Positions 26,033-34,130 of a stretch of DNA of 41,322 nt are shown piece after piece. Position 1 is the first letter of the stretch. Each line of letters opens with the position of its first letter. The DNA is from JBJHBY01 sp050485745 (GTDB lineage: Bacteria; Pseudomonadota; Gammaproteobacteria; Pseudomonadales; CAMLJR01), in the NCBI GenBank assembly GCA_050485745.1, contig JBJHBY010000003.1, positions 1 to 41,322 on the forward strand, written 5' to 3'. The notes below the pieces were generated by a model. The model saw only the letters and a list, made by a program, of their open reading frames with translations. It was not told the origin of the DNA and searched no databases. The position numbers were made by a program, and so were the translations under genes.

Positions 26033-26282
26033 GTCATTGACCTTCTCTCCCCGGGTGAACGGGGTCGCCAGGAAATTCAAGTGGGCGTGGCCGGCGCTGC
26101 TGCCGGCGTGGCTCGGGCTTCCGGGTTCATTTTAGGGACCGCGGATTTGCCGGTACAAGGCTTATCAGCCCCGGCTAAAGATCGCTTGGCAATAATGTGA
26201 GGGCTGTCACTGGTGGATACTGAACTGGTCCTGTGGCGGCTGCGGACCACATCACCCTGGTGTTTTCGCGGCTGGCACGAGA
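26033..26282. other. Intergenic region between lipoprotein and ispB
   Basis: This 250-bp gap holds the promoter region of the lipoprotein gene. I see no gene or strong hairpin. A sequence resembling a sigma-54 promoter at 26273-26287 points into the ispB 3' end and was rejected. Confidence 0.4.
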
Positions 26283-27245
26283 TCAGCTGTCGCGCTGCAC
26301 GGCCAGCACGCAGAGGCGTTCCATGGCATCGCGGCAGGGTGACGCCGGAAGGGGTGCCAGGCATTTGCGGGCGCTTTCTGCCTCCCGGGCCGCGCGGGCG
26401 AGGGTGTAATCGAGACTGCCGGCAGACATCACCGCCTTCAGTACGGCGTCGAGGTCGCGGGCATCGCGCTCGCGGATGGCGCGCTCCACCAGGGTGCGCT
26501 CGGCGCTGCTGCCGTGACGCAGGACGTGGATCAATGGCAGGGTCGGCTTGCCCTCGAAGAGGTCGTCCCCCACTTGCTTGCCCATGATGCTGCTGTCGCC
26601 ACGATAGTCGAGCACGTCGTCCGCCAGCTGGAAGGCGGTGCCGAGGTGCTGTCCGAAGCGGGCCAGGCTGCGCGTTGCGGCGGGGTCGGCATCCGCGAGC
26701 AGTGCAGCGCCCTCGCAGGCAGAGGCAAACAGGACCGCGGTCTTGCGCTCGATGACCTCGAAGTAGGCCTCTTCGGTGGTGGCCGGGTCGCCGGCCCGCG
26801 TCAGTTGCAGGACCTCGCCCTCGGCGATGGTATTGGTGGTGTCGGCCAGCAGCCGCATCAGGGGCAGGTGGCCGATGGCGACGAGCAGCTGGAAGGCGCG
26901 GGAATAAAGGAAGTCACCAACCAGAACGCTCGGGGCATTCCCCCAGCGTGCATTCGCTGTCGGGCGGCCACGGCGCAGGTTGGAGCGGTCGACGACGTCG
27001 TCGTGCAGCAGGGTTGCGGTATGGATAAACTCGATGACCGCTGCCAGGGTGATCTGGTCCCTGTGGATATTGCCGCAGGCGCCCGCGGAGAGCAGGACCA
27101 GCAGGGGGCGCAGGCGCTTGCCCCCTGCCTCGACGATGTAGTGCCCGATGTTTTCCACAAGGGGTACATGCGAGTGGAGCTGGTCGAGGATGACCTGGTT
27201 GACGGCGGCGAAGGGTTCGGCCACCACCTGGCGAATGTCCTGCAT
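26283..27245 (-). CDS. ispB: Octaprenyl/polyprenyl diphosphate synthase
   Basis: A 320-residue trans-prenyltransferase that extends farnesyl diphosphate with isopentenyl diphosphate units to make the side chain of ubiquinone and menaquinone. The first aspartate-rich motif is DDVVD (82-86) and the second is DDVLD (209-213). EAGGKRLRPLL (39-49) binds the diphosphate, and GEVLQL and KTAVLF are also present. Length and the divergent position beside rplU-rpmA match IspB of gammaproteobacteria. The exact chain length (C40 or C45) cannot be told by eye. Confidence 0.95.
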   Translation of the reverse strand: MQDIRQVVAEPFAAVNQVILDQLHSHVPLVENIGHYIVEAGGKRLRPLLVLLSAGACGNIHRDQITLAAVIEFIHTATLLHDDVVDRSNLRRGRPTANARWGNAPSVLVGDFLYSRAFQLLVAIGHLPLMRLLADTTNTIAEGEVLQLTRAGDPATTEEAYFEVIERKTAVLFASACEGAALLADADPAATRSLARFGQHLGTAFQLADDVLDYRGDSSIMGKQVGDDLFEGKPTLPLIHVLRHGSSAERTLVERAIRERDARDLDAVLKAVMSAGSLDYTLARAAREAESARKCLAPLPASPCRDAMERLCVLAVQRDS

Positions 27246-27574
27246 GGCGGGATATGGGTACCGTCCGGAGGTTGCGGCATCCTAGGTGCGGCCCCCGCCA
27301 GTGTCAAGGGAACGTCCGGCGGGTTTCCTGCGTTCCCTGGGTGTCCCGGGCTTGCTGGTGCAGGGCCTGCCCGATACCGGCGTACGGGCGTCCCGGGGCT
27401 TGTGCAGCCCGCCCGCATTGCGTAGAATCTGCGCCCCTTCAGACCCAAAGTGCGGCCATGGTGGTCGCGCTGCCTGGCACCGCCCCCGGCCCCTGGCCGG
27501 CAACAGCGGCCCGGCCCGGCCAGCCGGGCCCGGTCCAGAACCCGGCGGACAGGCTCGATCGGAGAGTAGTGACG
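27246..27574. promoter_or_regulatory. ispB/rplU divergent spacer and rplU leader
   Basis: A 329-bp gap. The rplU promoter is at 27400-27428, which leaves a leader of about 140 bases. The leader contains a 7-bp stem (GGCCCGG / CCGGGCC, 27513-27530, loop CCAG) about 45 bases before the start and is otherwise very G+C-rich. It may serve ribosomal-protein autoregulation, but no known leader motif is recognised. Confidence 0.45.
27400..27428 (+). promoter_or_regulatory. Sigma-70 promoter of rplU-rpmA
   Basis: TTGTGC and TAGAAT are separated by 17 bp, upstream of rplU and pointing toward it. Confidence 0.6.
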
Positions 27575-27886
27575 ATGTACGCAATCATTGAGGCCGGTGG
27601 CAAGCAGTACCGGGTAGCCGAGGGCGATACCCTCAAGCTGGAAAAAATCGAAGTGGCCACCGGTGAGACGGTCGATTTCGATCGCGTCCTGCTCGTCAGC
27701 GACGGCGAGACCGCGAAGATCGGCAAGCCCTACCTCGAGGGTGGCAAGGTGTCCGCCGAGGTGGTTGCCCAGGGTCGTCATGCGAAGATCCGCATCATCA
27801 AGTTTCGTCGGCGCAAGCACCACATGAAGCAGGCGGGTCATCGCCAGTGGTACACTGAAGTCCGCATTACCGGCATCAGCGCCTGA
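27575..27886 (+). CDS. rplU: 50S ribosomal protein L21
   Basis: A 103-residue protein of the large ribosomal subunit that binds 23S rRNA near L20. It starts MYAIIEAGGKQYRVAEGD and contains the signature segment HAKIRIIKFRRRKHHMKQAG, then HRQWYTEVRITGI, near the C-terminus. Length is normal. The ATG at 27575 follows GGAG at 27561. The first gene of the rplU-rpmA pair, with rpmA starting 20 bp downstream. Confidence 0.98.
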   Translation: MYAIIEAGGKQYRVAEGDTLKLEKIEVATGETVDFDRVLLVSDGETAKIGKPYLEGGKVSAEVVAQGRHAKIRIIKFRRRKHHMKQAGHRQWYTEVRITGISA

Positions 27887-27905
27887 GCAGCGAGGAGAGT
27901 TCGAG

Positions 27906-28163
27906 ATGGCACACAAGAAGGCAGGCGGCAGTACGCGCAACGGGCGCGATTCCGAAAGCAAGCGGCTGGGTGTAAAGCGCTTCGGTGGCCAGGTGGTCAA
28001 GGCGGGCAGCATCATCGTGCGCCAGCGTGGCACCCGCTTCCACCCCGGTGACAACGTCGGCTGTGGTCGTGATCACACCCTGTTTGCGACCAGCGACGGC
28101 ACGGTGCAGTTCGTCACCCGTGGCCCGGAAAAGCGCAAGTTCGTGAACATCGTACCGGCCTGA
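27906..28163 (+). CDS. rpmA: 50S ribosomal protein L27
   Basis: An 85-residue protein whose N-terminus reaches the peptidyl-transferase centre. It opens MAHKKAGGSTRNGRDSESKR with the family motif GVKRFGGQVVKAGSIIVRQR and ends FVNIVPA. No N-terminal prosequence is present, so it is the ordinary form. It is co-transcribed with rplU and ends just before a terminator. The start is preceded by GAGGAG about 8 bases upstream. Confidence 0.98.
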   Translation: MAHKKAGGSTRNGRDSESKRLGVKRFGGQVVKAGSIIVRQRGTRFHPGDNVGCGRDHTLFATSDGTVQFVTRGPEKRKFVNIVPA

Positions 28164-28192
28164 TTTCCGGTACCGGGTCCACAACCGGCCCC

Positions 28193-28224
28193 GCAAAGCC
28201 CCGTCGCCATGGCGGGGTTTTTTG
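28193..28224 (+). terminator. Terminator after rpmA
   Basis: A GC stem (CCCCG with CGGGG; an inner CGCC/GGCG pairing is also possible) followed by six T's ends at about 28223, 30-60 bp after the rpmA stop. It separates rplU-rpmA from obgE. Confidence 0.8.
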
Positions 28225-28282
28225 TTTCCGGGCAGAATGAAACCGGTCCGGGGAACGACCTGGCGATGCGGGTTGGCAGATT

Positions 28283-29479
28283 ATGAAGTTCGTTGATGAA
28301 GTCAGTATCCGGGTGCATGCCGGTCGCGGCGGAAATGGCTGTCTCAGCTTCCGTCGCGAGAAATACATTCCCAAGGGCGGCCCGGATGGCGGCGATGGCG
28401 GCGATGGCGGCAGCGTCTGGCTGGAGGCCGACGTCGCGGTCAATACCATGGTCGACTATCGCTATGTGCGCCAGTATCGCGCGGAGAGCGGCGAAGGCGG
28501 CCGGGGCGGCAACTGTACCGGCAAGAGCGGCCAGGATCTGGTGCTGAAGGTGCCGGTCGGCACCACGGTGCTGGATGAGGAAACCGCAGAGATCCTCGGC
28601 GACCTGGCGGTTCCGGGGCAGCGTCTGCTGGTGGCCCAGGGCGGCCGCCGTGGCCTGGGTAATACCCGTTTCAAGTCCAGCACCAACCGGGCGCCACGCA
28701 AGATCACGCGCGGCACCGATGGCGAAGTGCGGCAGTTGCGACTGGAGCTCAAGGTGCTGGCGGATGTCGGCCTGCTGGGCCTGCCCAATGCCGGCAAGTC
28801 GACCCTGATTCGCGCCGTGTCCGCGGCCAAGCCCAAGGTGGCCGACTATCCCTTTACCACCATGGTGCCCAATCTGGGTGTGGTCCGTGTACAGGCGCAC
28901 CGCAGCTTTGTGATGGCCGATATTCCCGGCCTGATCGAGGGCGCCTCCGCCGGCGCTGGTCTGGGGGTGCGCTTTCTCAAGCACCTGACGCGGACCCGCT
29001 TGTTGCTGCATGTGGTGGATGTCGCGCCGCTGGATGGCGCCGACCCGGCGGATTCCGTGCGGACCATCGTCTCGGAACTGGAGCGCTTCAGCCCCACTCT
29101 GGCCGCCCGTCCGCGCTGGCTGGTGCTCAACAAGATCGACCTGTGGTCGGCGGATGAGCGTGGGCAGCGCGTGGCTGATCTGGTGGCGGCACTGGACTGG
29201 CAGGGCCCGGTCTATGCCCTGGCGGCCATCAGTGGCGAGGGCTGCGCGCCGCTGGTGGGAGATATCATGAGTTATCTCGAGGCCTGTCGCGAGCGCGAGC
29301 AGGAAGATCCCGAACTGGCGCGTGCCGAGAGCGAGGTGCAGTCGCGCATGCAGGCGGAGGCGCGCGAGCGTATCCAGGCTCTGGCCCTGGAGCGCCGTGC
29401 TGCGCGCGCGCACGCCGTCGACGATGATGACTTCGGCGATGATGACGATGATGACGTCGAGGTTGAATACGCCCCCTGA
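28283..29479 (+). CDS. obgE: GTPase Obg/CgtA
   Basis: A 398-residue essential GTPase that acts in 50S ribosome assembly and the stringent response. The glycine-rich OBG fold is at 1-158 (GGNGCLSFRREKYIPKGGPD and repeated GGDGG). The G domain has G1 GLPNAGKS (166-173), G3 DIPGLIEGA, and G4 NKID. It ends in the acidic tail of alternating Asp runs common in gammaproteobacterial Obg. Placed between rpmA and proB as in Pseudomonas. The ATG at 28283 is the only fitting start. Confidence 0.98.
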   Translation: MKFVDEVSIRVHAGRGGNGCLSFRREKYIPKGGPDGGDGGDGGSVWLEADVAVNTMVDYRYVRQYRAESGEGGRGGNCTGKSGQDLVLKVPVGTTVLDEETAEILGDLAVPGQRLLVAQGGRRGLGNTRFKSSTNRAPRKITRGTDGEVRQLRLELKVLADVGLLGLPNAGKSTLIRAVSAAKPKVADYPFTTMVPNLGVVRVQAHRSFVMADIPGLIEGASAGAGLGVRFLKHLTRTRLLLHVVDVAPLDGADPADSVRTIVSELERFSPTLAARPRWLVLNKIDLWSADERGQRVADLVAALDWQGPVYALAAISGEGCAPLVGDIMSYLEACREREQEDPELARAESEVQSRMQAEARERIQALALERRAARAHAVDDDDFGDDDDDDVEVEYAP

Positions 29480-29517
29480 CCGGGCCGCTGTCGAGGCGGT
29501 CCACCCTGCCCTGGAAC

Positions 29518-30657
29518 GTGACGAAGATGACGGGAGATAGCCGGGAAGAGCTGCGCACCGCCCGCCGCTGGGTGGTCAAGATCGGGAGTGCCCTGCTCAC
29601 GGCTGACGGGCGCGGCCTGGATGCCGAGGGTATTGCCGGCTGGGTGCGTCAGCTGGCAGCCTTGCGCCAGCGTGGCATCGAGCTTGTGTTGGTGTCCTCG
29701 GGTGCGGTCGCCGAGGGCATGACGCGCCTCGGCTGGAAGACCCGGCCACACGCCATTCACCAGTTACAGGCGGCAGCCGCGGTCGGCCAGATGGGCCTGG
29801 TGCAGGCCTATGAATCCCAGTTTCAGCGCTACGGCCTGCACACCGCCCAGGTGCTGCTGGGGCATGACGATATCTCCGCTCGTGATCGTTACCTCAATGC
29901 GCGCAGTGCCCTGGCGACCCTGATCGGTCTCGGTGTGGTGCCGGTGGTGAACGAGAACGATACGGTGGTGACCGAGGAGATCCGCTTCGGTGACAACGAC
30001 ACACTCGGCGCCCTGGTGGCCAATCTCATTGATGCCGATTTGCTGGTGATCCTCACCGATCAACAGGGGTTGTATGAACGCGACCCGCGCATGGACCCTG
30101 AAGCTCCTCTGGTCTCCCGTGCGCAGGCTGCTGATTCCCGCCTGGATGCCTTTGCCGGCGGCAGCTCCGGCGCGCTGGGGCGCGGTGGCATGCTGACCAA
30201 ACTGCGTGCCGCCCGCCTGGCGGCGCGCTCCGGAGCGGACACGGTCATCGTTGGCGGGCGTATCGAGGACGTGCTGTTGCGTCTGGCCGAGGGCGAGGCC
30301 CTGGGTACCCTGCTGGTGGCGGAGCAACACCCGCTGGCGGCGCGCAAGCAGTGGCTGGCCGGGTTGCTGCAGACCACCGGGGTGCTGACCCTGGATCCGG
30401 GCGCGGTGCGTGTGATCCGCGAACAGGGGCGCAGCCTGCTGCCCGTGGGTGTGCGGCAGGTGGCCGGGCGTTTCCGCCGTGGTGATCTGGTGTCCTGCGT
30501 GGACGAGGCCGGGATCGAGGTGGCCCGCGGCCTGGTCAACTATGGCATTGATGAGGCAGCCCGGATCATCGGCCACGGCAGCGCCCGGCTGGAAGCGCTG
30601 CTCGGCTACCAGGGGGATGAAGAGCTGATCCACAGGGATAACCTGGTGGTGCTCTGA
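29518..30657 (+). CDS. proB: Glutamate 5-kinase
   Basis: A 379-residue enzyme for the first step of proline synthesis, phosphorylating glutamate. The amino-acid kinase domain starts RRWVVKIGSALLT and has LVSSGAVAEGM, VVNENDTVVTEEIRFGDNDT and GRGGMLTKLRAA. The C-terminal PUA domain begins near 285 (GVLTLDPGAVRVIREQG, then FRRGDLVSCVD). The start is either the GTG at 29518 or the ATG at 29527 three codons later; no strong ribosome-binding site decides. The gene follows obgE by 38 bp and is probably co-transcribed. Proline synthesis also needs proA and proC, which are not here. Confidence 0.96.
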   Translation: MTKMTGDSREELRTARRWVVKIGSALLTADGRGLDAEGIAGWVRQLAALRQRGIELVLVSSGAVAEGMTRLGWKTRPHAIHQLQAAAAVGQMGLVQAYESQFQRYGLHTAQVLLGHDDISARDRYLNARSALATLIGLGVVPVVNENDTVVTEEIRFGDNDTLGALVANLIDADLLVILTDQQGLYERDPRMDPEAPLVSRAQAADSRLDAFAGGSSGALGRGGMLTKLRAARLAARSGADTVIVGGRIEDVLLRLAEGEALGTLLVAEQHPLAARKQWLAGLLQTTGVLTLDPGAVRVIREQGRSLLPVGVRQVAGRFRRGDLVSCVDEAGIEVARGLVNYGIDEAARIIGHGSARLEALLGYQGDEELIHRDNLVVL

Positions 30658-30686
30658 GCAACGATACCGGGGCTGGGAGGGCATTG

Positions 30687-31472
30687 GTGCTGGTCGAGGT
30701 CGTCGGGTTCACTCTCAAGCGCTGGCTGGGGGCCAGCCTGATGCCTTTGCCGGTCGGCCTGATGCTGCTGGTTGCGGGCTTGCTGTGCTGGTGGCGGGGG
30801 CGCTCTGTTGGGCGCTGGCTGTCGCTGGGCGGCTTGCTCGTGCTGCTGCTGGCAAGCTGGCCACCTCTGGCCGAGCGCCTGCTGGCTCCCCTCGAGGATC
30901 GCTACTCTCCCCTGCAGCAGCCGGTGCCTGGCCTTGGTTACGTCGTGGTGATGGGGGGGAGTCACGCGGAGCGGCCGGGCCTGCCTGCGGTAAACCGCCT
31001 CAATACCGCTTCGACTTATCGCTTGCTGGAGGGCGTCGCCATTCACCTCCGGAATCCGGGCAGTCGCCTGGTACTGATGGGGGGAGGGGGCAGGTTCGAG
31101 CGACATGCCGAGGTGATGTCGGAGGTGGCGCAGCATCTGGGCGTGGCGGAGGCGGCGATCCTGCTCGAACCGCGGCCCCGGGATACGCGGCAGGAGGGTA
31201 TCCTGCTGGCCGCGCTGCTGGATGCCCGGTTGGATGGCAAGGAGACACCGGTAGTGGTGGTGACCTCGGCCGCTCATATGCACCGCACCCTGTACTGGCT
31301 GCGGCAAGCGGGTGTGGAGGCGATCCCCGCACCGACGGATTTTCAGGCACGGCGCAACTCGCCTGCCGGATATCTGCCCAGTGTCGAGGCGCTGGCGATG
31401 AGCCACGCCGCCTGGCATGAATATCTGGGGCTGCTCTGGGGGCGATTGACGCAGGGCCGCGACAGTCCGTGA
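30687..31472 (+). CDS. ElyC/SanA/YdcF-like membrane protein (DUF218)
   Basis: A 261-residue membrane protein. Two hydrophobic helices (about 15-35 and 45-60) precede a DUF218 domain from about 80: LGYVVVMGGSHAERPGLPAV, then SRLVLMGGGGRFERHAEVM and the HMHRTLYWLRQAGVEAI segment. The E. coli members ElyC and SanA act in envelope and peptidoglycan-precursor homeostasis, so a similar role is likely but inferred. A GTG at 30687 is preferred because GGGAGG ends 6 bases before it; a TTG three bases earlier is possible. It lies 29 bp after proB on the same strand. Confidence 0.85.
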   Translation: MLVEVVGFTLKRWLGASLMPLPVGLMLLVAGLLCWWRGRSVGRWLSLGGLLVLLLASWPPLAERLLAPLEDRYSPLQQPVPGLGYVVVMGGSHAERPGLPAVNRLNTASTYRLLEGVAIHLRNPGSRLVLMGGGGRFERHAEVMSEVAQHLGVAEAAILLEPRPRDTRQEGILLAALLDARLDGKETPVVVVTSAAHMHRTLYWLRQAGVEAIPAPTDFQARRNSPAGYLPSVEALAMSHAAWHEYLGLLWGRLTQGRDSP

Positions 31473-31562
31473 CAGGCGGGCAACCGTTGACTGGCGAGGA
31501 AGAACGGGCAAGAACGGGCGGGCAGGAGCGAGCCGGGAACGAGCAAATGAACAACAACGAAA

Positions 31563-31585
31563 ACCGCCGGGCGTGGCCCGGCGGT
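31563..31585 (-). terminator. Terminator of rpsT
   Basis: A 10-bp perfect stem, ACCGCCGGGC / GCCCGGCGGT, with loop GTG. Minus-strand transcripts leave it into TTTTCGTTGTTG. It lies about 70 bp after the rpsT stop. Confidence 0.85.
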
Positions 31586-31653
31586 CAACGGTTTGCCTGG
31601 TGAGCTTGCTGGCGCGCTGGTCTCGCGCCAGGGCGAGCGCTCAAGCGGGTAGG

Positions 31654-31926
31654 TCAGCCCTGGGTTGCCAGCGCCTTGATCTGGGCGTTGAGGCGGCTCT
31701 TGTGGCGTGCTGCCTTGTTTTTGTGGATCAGGCCCTTGTCCGCCATGCGGTCGATGACGGGCACGGCACGGGTGTAGGCACCTTTGGCCGCCTCGGCATC
31801 ACCGCTGCGGATGGCCGAAACCACCTTCTTGATGTAGGTGCGGACCATGGAGCGCAGGCTGGCATTGTGCTTGCGACGCTTTTCAGACTGGCGTGCACGC
31901 TTTTTCGCTTGTGGGGAGTTCGCCAC
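31654..31926 (-). CDS. rpsT: 30S ribosomal protein S20
   Basis: A 90-residue, very basic helical protein of the small subunit, binding 16S rRNA at its 5' end. It starts MANSPQAKKRARQSEKRRKHN and ends KSRLNAQIKALATQG. Normal length. It has its own consensus promoter (31971-31999) and terminator (31563-31585), a single-gene unit as in most gammaproteobacteria. Confidence 0.98.
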   Translation of the reverse strand: MANSPQAKKRARQSEKRRKHNASLRSMVRTYIKKVVSAIRSGDAEAAKGAYTRAVPVIDRMADKGLIHKNKAARHKSRLNAQIKALATQG

Positions 31927-31970
31927 CGATATACTCCTCGAATTCGGGTCGGTCGGAAACAGGACGCGGA

Positions 31971-31999
31971 ATTATTCCTGCTTGGTCTCTGCCTGTCAA
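31971..31999 (-). promoter_or_regulatory. Strong sigma-70 promoter of rpsT
   Basis: On the minus strand, a perfect TTGACA is followed after 17 bp by AATAAT, about 45 bp before the rpsT start. Confidence 0.85.
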
Positions 32000-32046
32000 G
32001 GACGCCGGGTGGGTGCGGAGCATGAAAAAACGTTGAATCGCCCGTT

Positions 32047-32664
32047 TCAGTGTTCCTTGTTCTGCTCCCGGTGTTCGCGCAGGGGGACCGCTTCGCGGGC
32101 GCCCAGCCGCGGGCGCCCGGGTTCGATGGCGGTCAGGGCCTCGGCGGGTTCGAGGCTGGCCAGGCAGCGGCGTGCGAGTTCCTGGTACTCTCCCGTGCCG
32201 CGGGTCTTCCATGCGATCTCCGCGTCGGTCAGGGCGCGCACCACGCGAGCGGGCATGCCGGTGGCCAGGGTGCCTGCGGGCACCGCGAAGCCGGTCTTGA
32301 CGAAGGCCATGGCGCCGACAAAGGCATTGGCGCCGATGTCCGCATCGTCCATGACCACCGCATGCATGCCGATCAGGGCGTTCTCGCGCACGGTGCAGCC
32401 ATGCAGGATGGCGCCATGGCCGATATGCCCGTTGCGCTCCACCACCACCGCGCGATGCGGGAAGGAGTGCAGCACGCACTGGTCCTGGATGTTGGCGCCG
32501 TCCCCAACGATAACCTGTCCGAAGTCGCCGCGCAGGCTCGCTCCCGGACCGATATAACAGTTGCGGCCGATAATCACATCGCCGATCAGGATGGCGTCGG
32601 GGTGCACGAAGCTGGAGGGGTCGACGACGGGGATGACGCCCTCCAGGGAGTAGACCTTGGGCAT
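32047..32664 (-). CDS. paaY: PaaY-like gamma-carbonic-anhydrase/thioesterase family protein
   Basis: A 205-residue hexapeptide-repeat protein forming a left-handed beta-helix trimer. Repeats run from VHPDAILIGDVIIGRNCYIG through LIGMHAVVMDDADIGANAFVG. GDFGQVIVGDGANIQDQCVL resembles PaaY of phenylacetate degradation over nearly its whole length, and the C-terminal EPGRPRLGAREAVPLREH also fits. Zinc-ligand histidines are in place (VLHSFPH, HIGHGAILHG). PaaY acts as a thioesterase that rescues CoA from blocked phenylacetate intermediates, but no other paa genes are here, so the role may differ. It follows the SnoaL-like gene by 34 bp and is likely co-transcribed with it. Confidence 0.88.
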   Translation of the reverse strand: MPKVYSLEGVIPVVDPSSFVHPDAILIGDVIIGRNCYIGPGASLRGDFGQVIVGDGANIQDQCVLHSFPHRAVVVERNGHIGHGAILHGCTVRENALIGMHAVVMDDADIGANAFVGAMAFVKTGFAVPAGTLATGMPARVVRALTDAEIAWKTRGTGEYQELARRCLASLEPAEALTAIEPGRPRLGAREAVPLREHREQNKEH

Positions 32665-32698
32665 TGGCGGGTTCCTGCTGTTGGCGGGGTGGCGGGGC

Positions 32699-33151
32699 TT
32701 ACTGGCCCAGCCGGCTGGCATCATAAAGCAGATGCTGGCTGAGGTCGCCGATCTGCTCCGGCAGCATGATGCGCTCGACAAAATGCCACTGGCCGTCCGT
32801 GCGCGTGAAGCGGTCATGGTAGCGCCCGGCGATGATCATCTGCAGGGGCAGTTCCGGTGTGGCCTGCAGCACCGAAAAGTATGAGCGCGCGGTGGCCGTG
32901 CCGGCGGCTTCGTCCACCTCGATGATGGCATTGGTGGTGATATGCCGGGTGCGGGGAGTGCCGCAGGGGTAAAGCCGTGTGGCGTTGCGGTACATGTTGA
33001 GGATGGCATCGTAGCCGGCAACCTCGCTGTCATTGGCCGGGGCGCGGATACAGCCCCGGCGGAAGAGTTCCGCCACGCCCTCGAGGTCGCCCAGGTCGAT
33101 ACGTTCGGCGTAAGTGTAAAGCAGGTTTTCGATGGCTCGGCTGCTGTCCAT
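32699..33151 (-). CDS. SnoaL/NTF2-like domain protein
   Basis: A 150-residue protein of the SnoaL_4/NTF2-like fold: ENLLYTYAERIDLGDLEGVAELFRRG, then ATARSYFSVLQATPELPLQ and GRYHDRFTRTDGQWHFVERI. The cone-shaped pocket of this fold serves many reactions (dehydratases, cyclases, dioxygenase small subunits), and nothing here shows which. The ATG at 33151 has AAAGGGG upstream and is preferred over the one at 33166. It is the first gene of a pair with the PaaY-like gene. A TetR regulator is encoded 327 bp upstream on the other strand and may control the pair. Confidence 0.8.
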   Translation of the reverse strand: MDSSRAIENLLYTYAERIDLGDLEGVAELFRRGCIRAPANDSEVAGYDAILNMYRNATRLYPCGTPRTRHITTNAIIEVDEAAGTATARSYFSVLQATPELPLQMIIAGRYHDRFTRTDGQWHFVERIMLPEQIGDLSQHLLYDASRLGQ

Positions 33152-33478
33152 GGGGTCCCCTTTCATGCGGTGTCATGTCATGCGGTGGCCCGGGGTGATC
33201 CCCGGAGAGTGAAGGCCACCCATTGTGGCCACCGGATCCCTGCGTGGATCAAGGCCCGGGTGACGGTCGGTGGTGATTGTGTGGCGCCGGGTTCGATCAG
33301 CAAGACCGGCACCGCGGTTTATGTCGGCGCCATGGCCCGTGTGAGCGGCGTGTCTTGACGGCCAGTGTGGACGGCCAGTTTGGGCAGCCATGTCACCGCC
33401 CGGTGTTTTGGTTATAATCGCTGGCTTGTGCCGGTATGGCAGGTCGCCGGCGACCCTGGCCGGGCCTGGAGAACACGC
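33152..33478. promoter_or_regulatory. Divergent spacer of SnoaL-like and TetR genes
   Basis: A 327-bp gap with no gene seen. TATAAT at 33413-33418 precedes the TetR start by 61 bp, with a weak -35 (TGTCAC at 33391). Two direct copies of GACGGCCAGT (33357-33366 and 33370-33379) lie just upstream of it and could be an operator. Confidence 0.5.
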
Positions 33479-34099
33479 ATGAAATCAACTGCCGAGCGGG
33501 TGCTCGACGCCGCGGAGGACCTGTTTGCGGAGAAGGGCTATGCCGCCACTTCCCTGGGTGATGTCGCCGATCGCGTGGGCATTCGTTCTCCCAGCCTTTA
33601 CAACCACTTCCGCAACAAGGAAGCGCTCTACCAGGCTGTGGTCCAGCGCCTGCTCGACCGCTTCGCGGGCCCGCTTTCGGAACTGCTGGAACAGCCTCCG
33701 ACGCGGGAGCGCATTCTGCGCTGGCTTGAGCAGATTGTGCGCATGCATCATCGCCACCCCAATCTTGCGCGCCTGCTGCAGCATGCGGCTCTTTCCGGTG
33801 GCCCTCACACCAAGGAGCTGATCGAGCAAATGTTCCGCCCGCTGTTCGAGCGCTCCCCCTCCAGCGACAAGGTCGAGTTATTCGCCCTCGGTGATCCGGG
33901 ATTGCAGCCCTGGGCAGTCATGGCGCTCAACAACATGGTGATGTCGTATATCACCATGGCGCCTATGTATCAGGACATGCTGGGTGCGGACCCGCTTTCA
34001 CCCGAAGCCGTGGAACGGCAAATCGATCTGATCATGAAGCTGGGGCGACTGGTGATGGGCGCGCCTCTGGATGAGCCGGTCGGAGATCCGGCTTCCTGA
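33479..34099 (+). CDS. TetR family regulator
   Basis: A 206-residue repressor-type regulator. The N-terminal helix-turn-helix (RVLDAAEDLFAEKGYAATSL, then GDVADRVGIRSPSLYNHFRNKEALY) is typical. The ligand domain has a membrane-protein-free helical composition (HHRHPNLARLLQHAALSGG). GGAG lies 7 bases before the ATG at 33479; a longer frame from 33365 is not convincing. The following tyrosine phosphatase gene begins 31 bp after the stop on the same strand, so they likely share a transcript. Its ligand is unknown. It could control the divergent SnoaL-PaaY pair. Confidence 0.92.
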   Translation: MKSTAERVLDAAEDLFAEKGYAATSLGDVADRVGIRSPSLYNHFRNKEALYQAVVQRLLDRFAGPLSELLEQPPTRERILRWLEQIVRMHHRHPNLARLLQHAALSGGPHTKELIEQMFRPLFERSPSSDKVELFALGDPGLQPWAVMALNNMVMSYITMAPMYQDMLGADPLSPEAVERQIDLIMKLGRLVMGAPLDEPVGDPAS

Positions 34100-34130
34100 A
34101 GCGACGAAGCTGAACAGGCGGAGTAAAGCC

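Noticed and set aside
26273..26287. A second sigma-54-like sequence, TGGCACGAGATCAGC
   Set aside because: It points rightward into the end of ispB with no gene to serve, and the -12 part matches weakly.
31491..31525. Direct repeat AGAACGGGC near the end of the ElyC-like gene
   Set aside because: Only two short copies; looks like simple composition next to the rpsT terminator.
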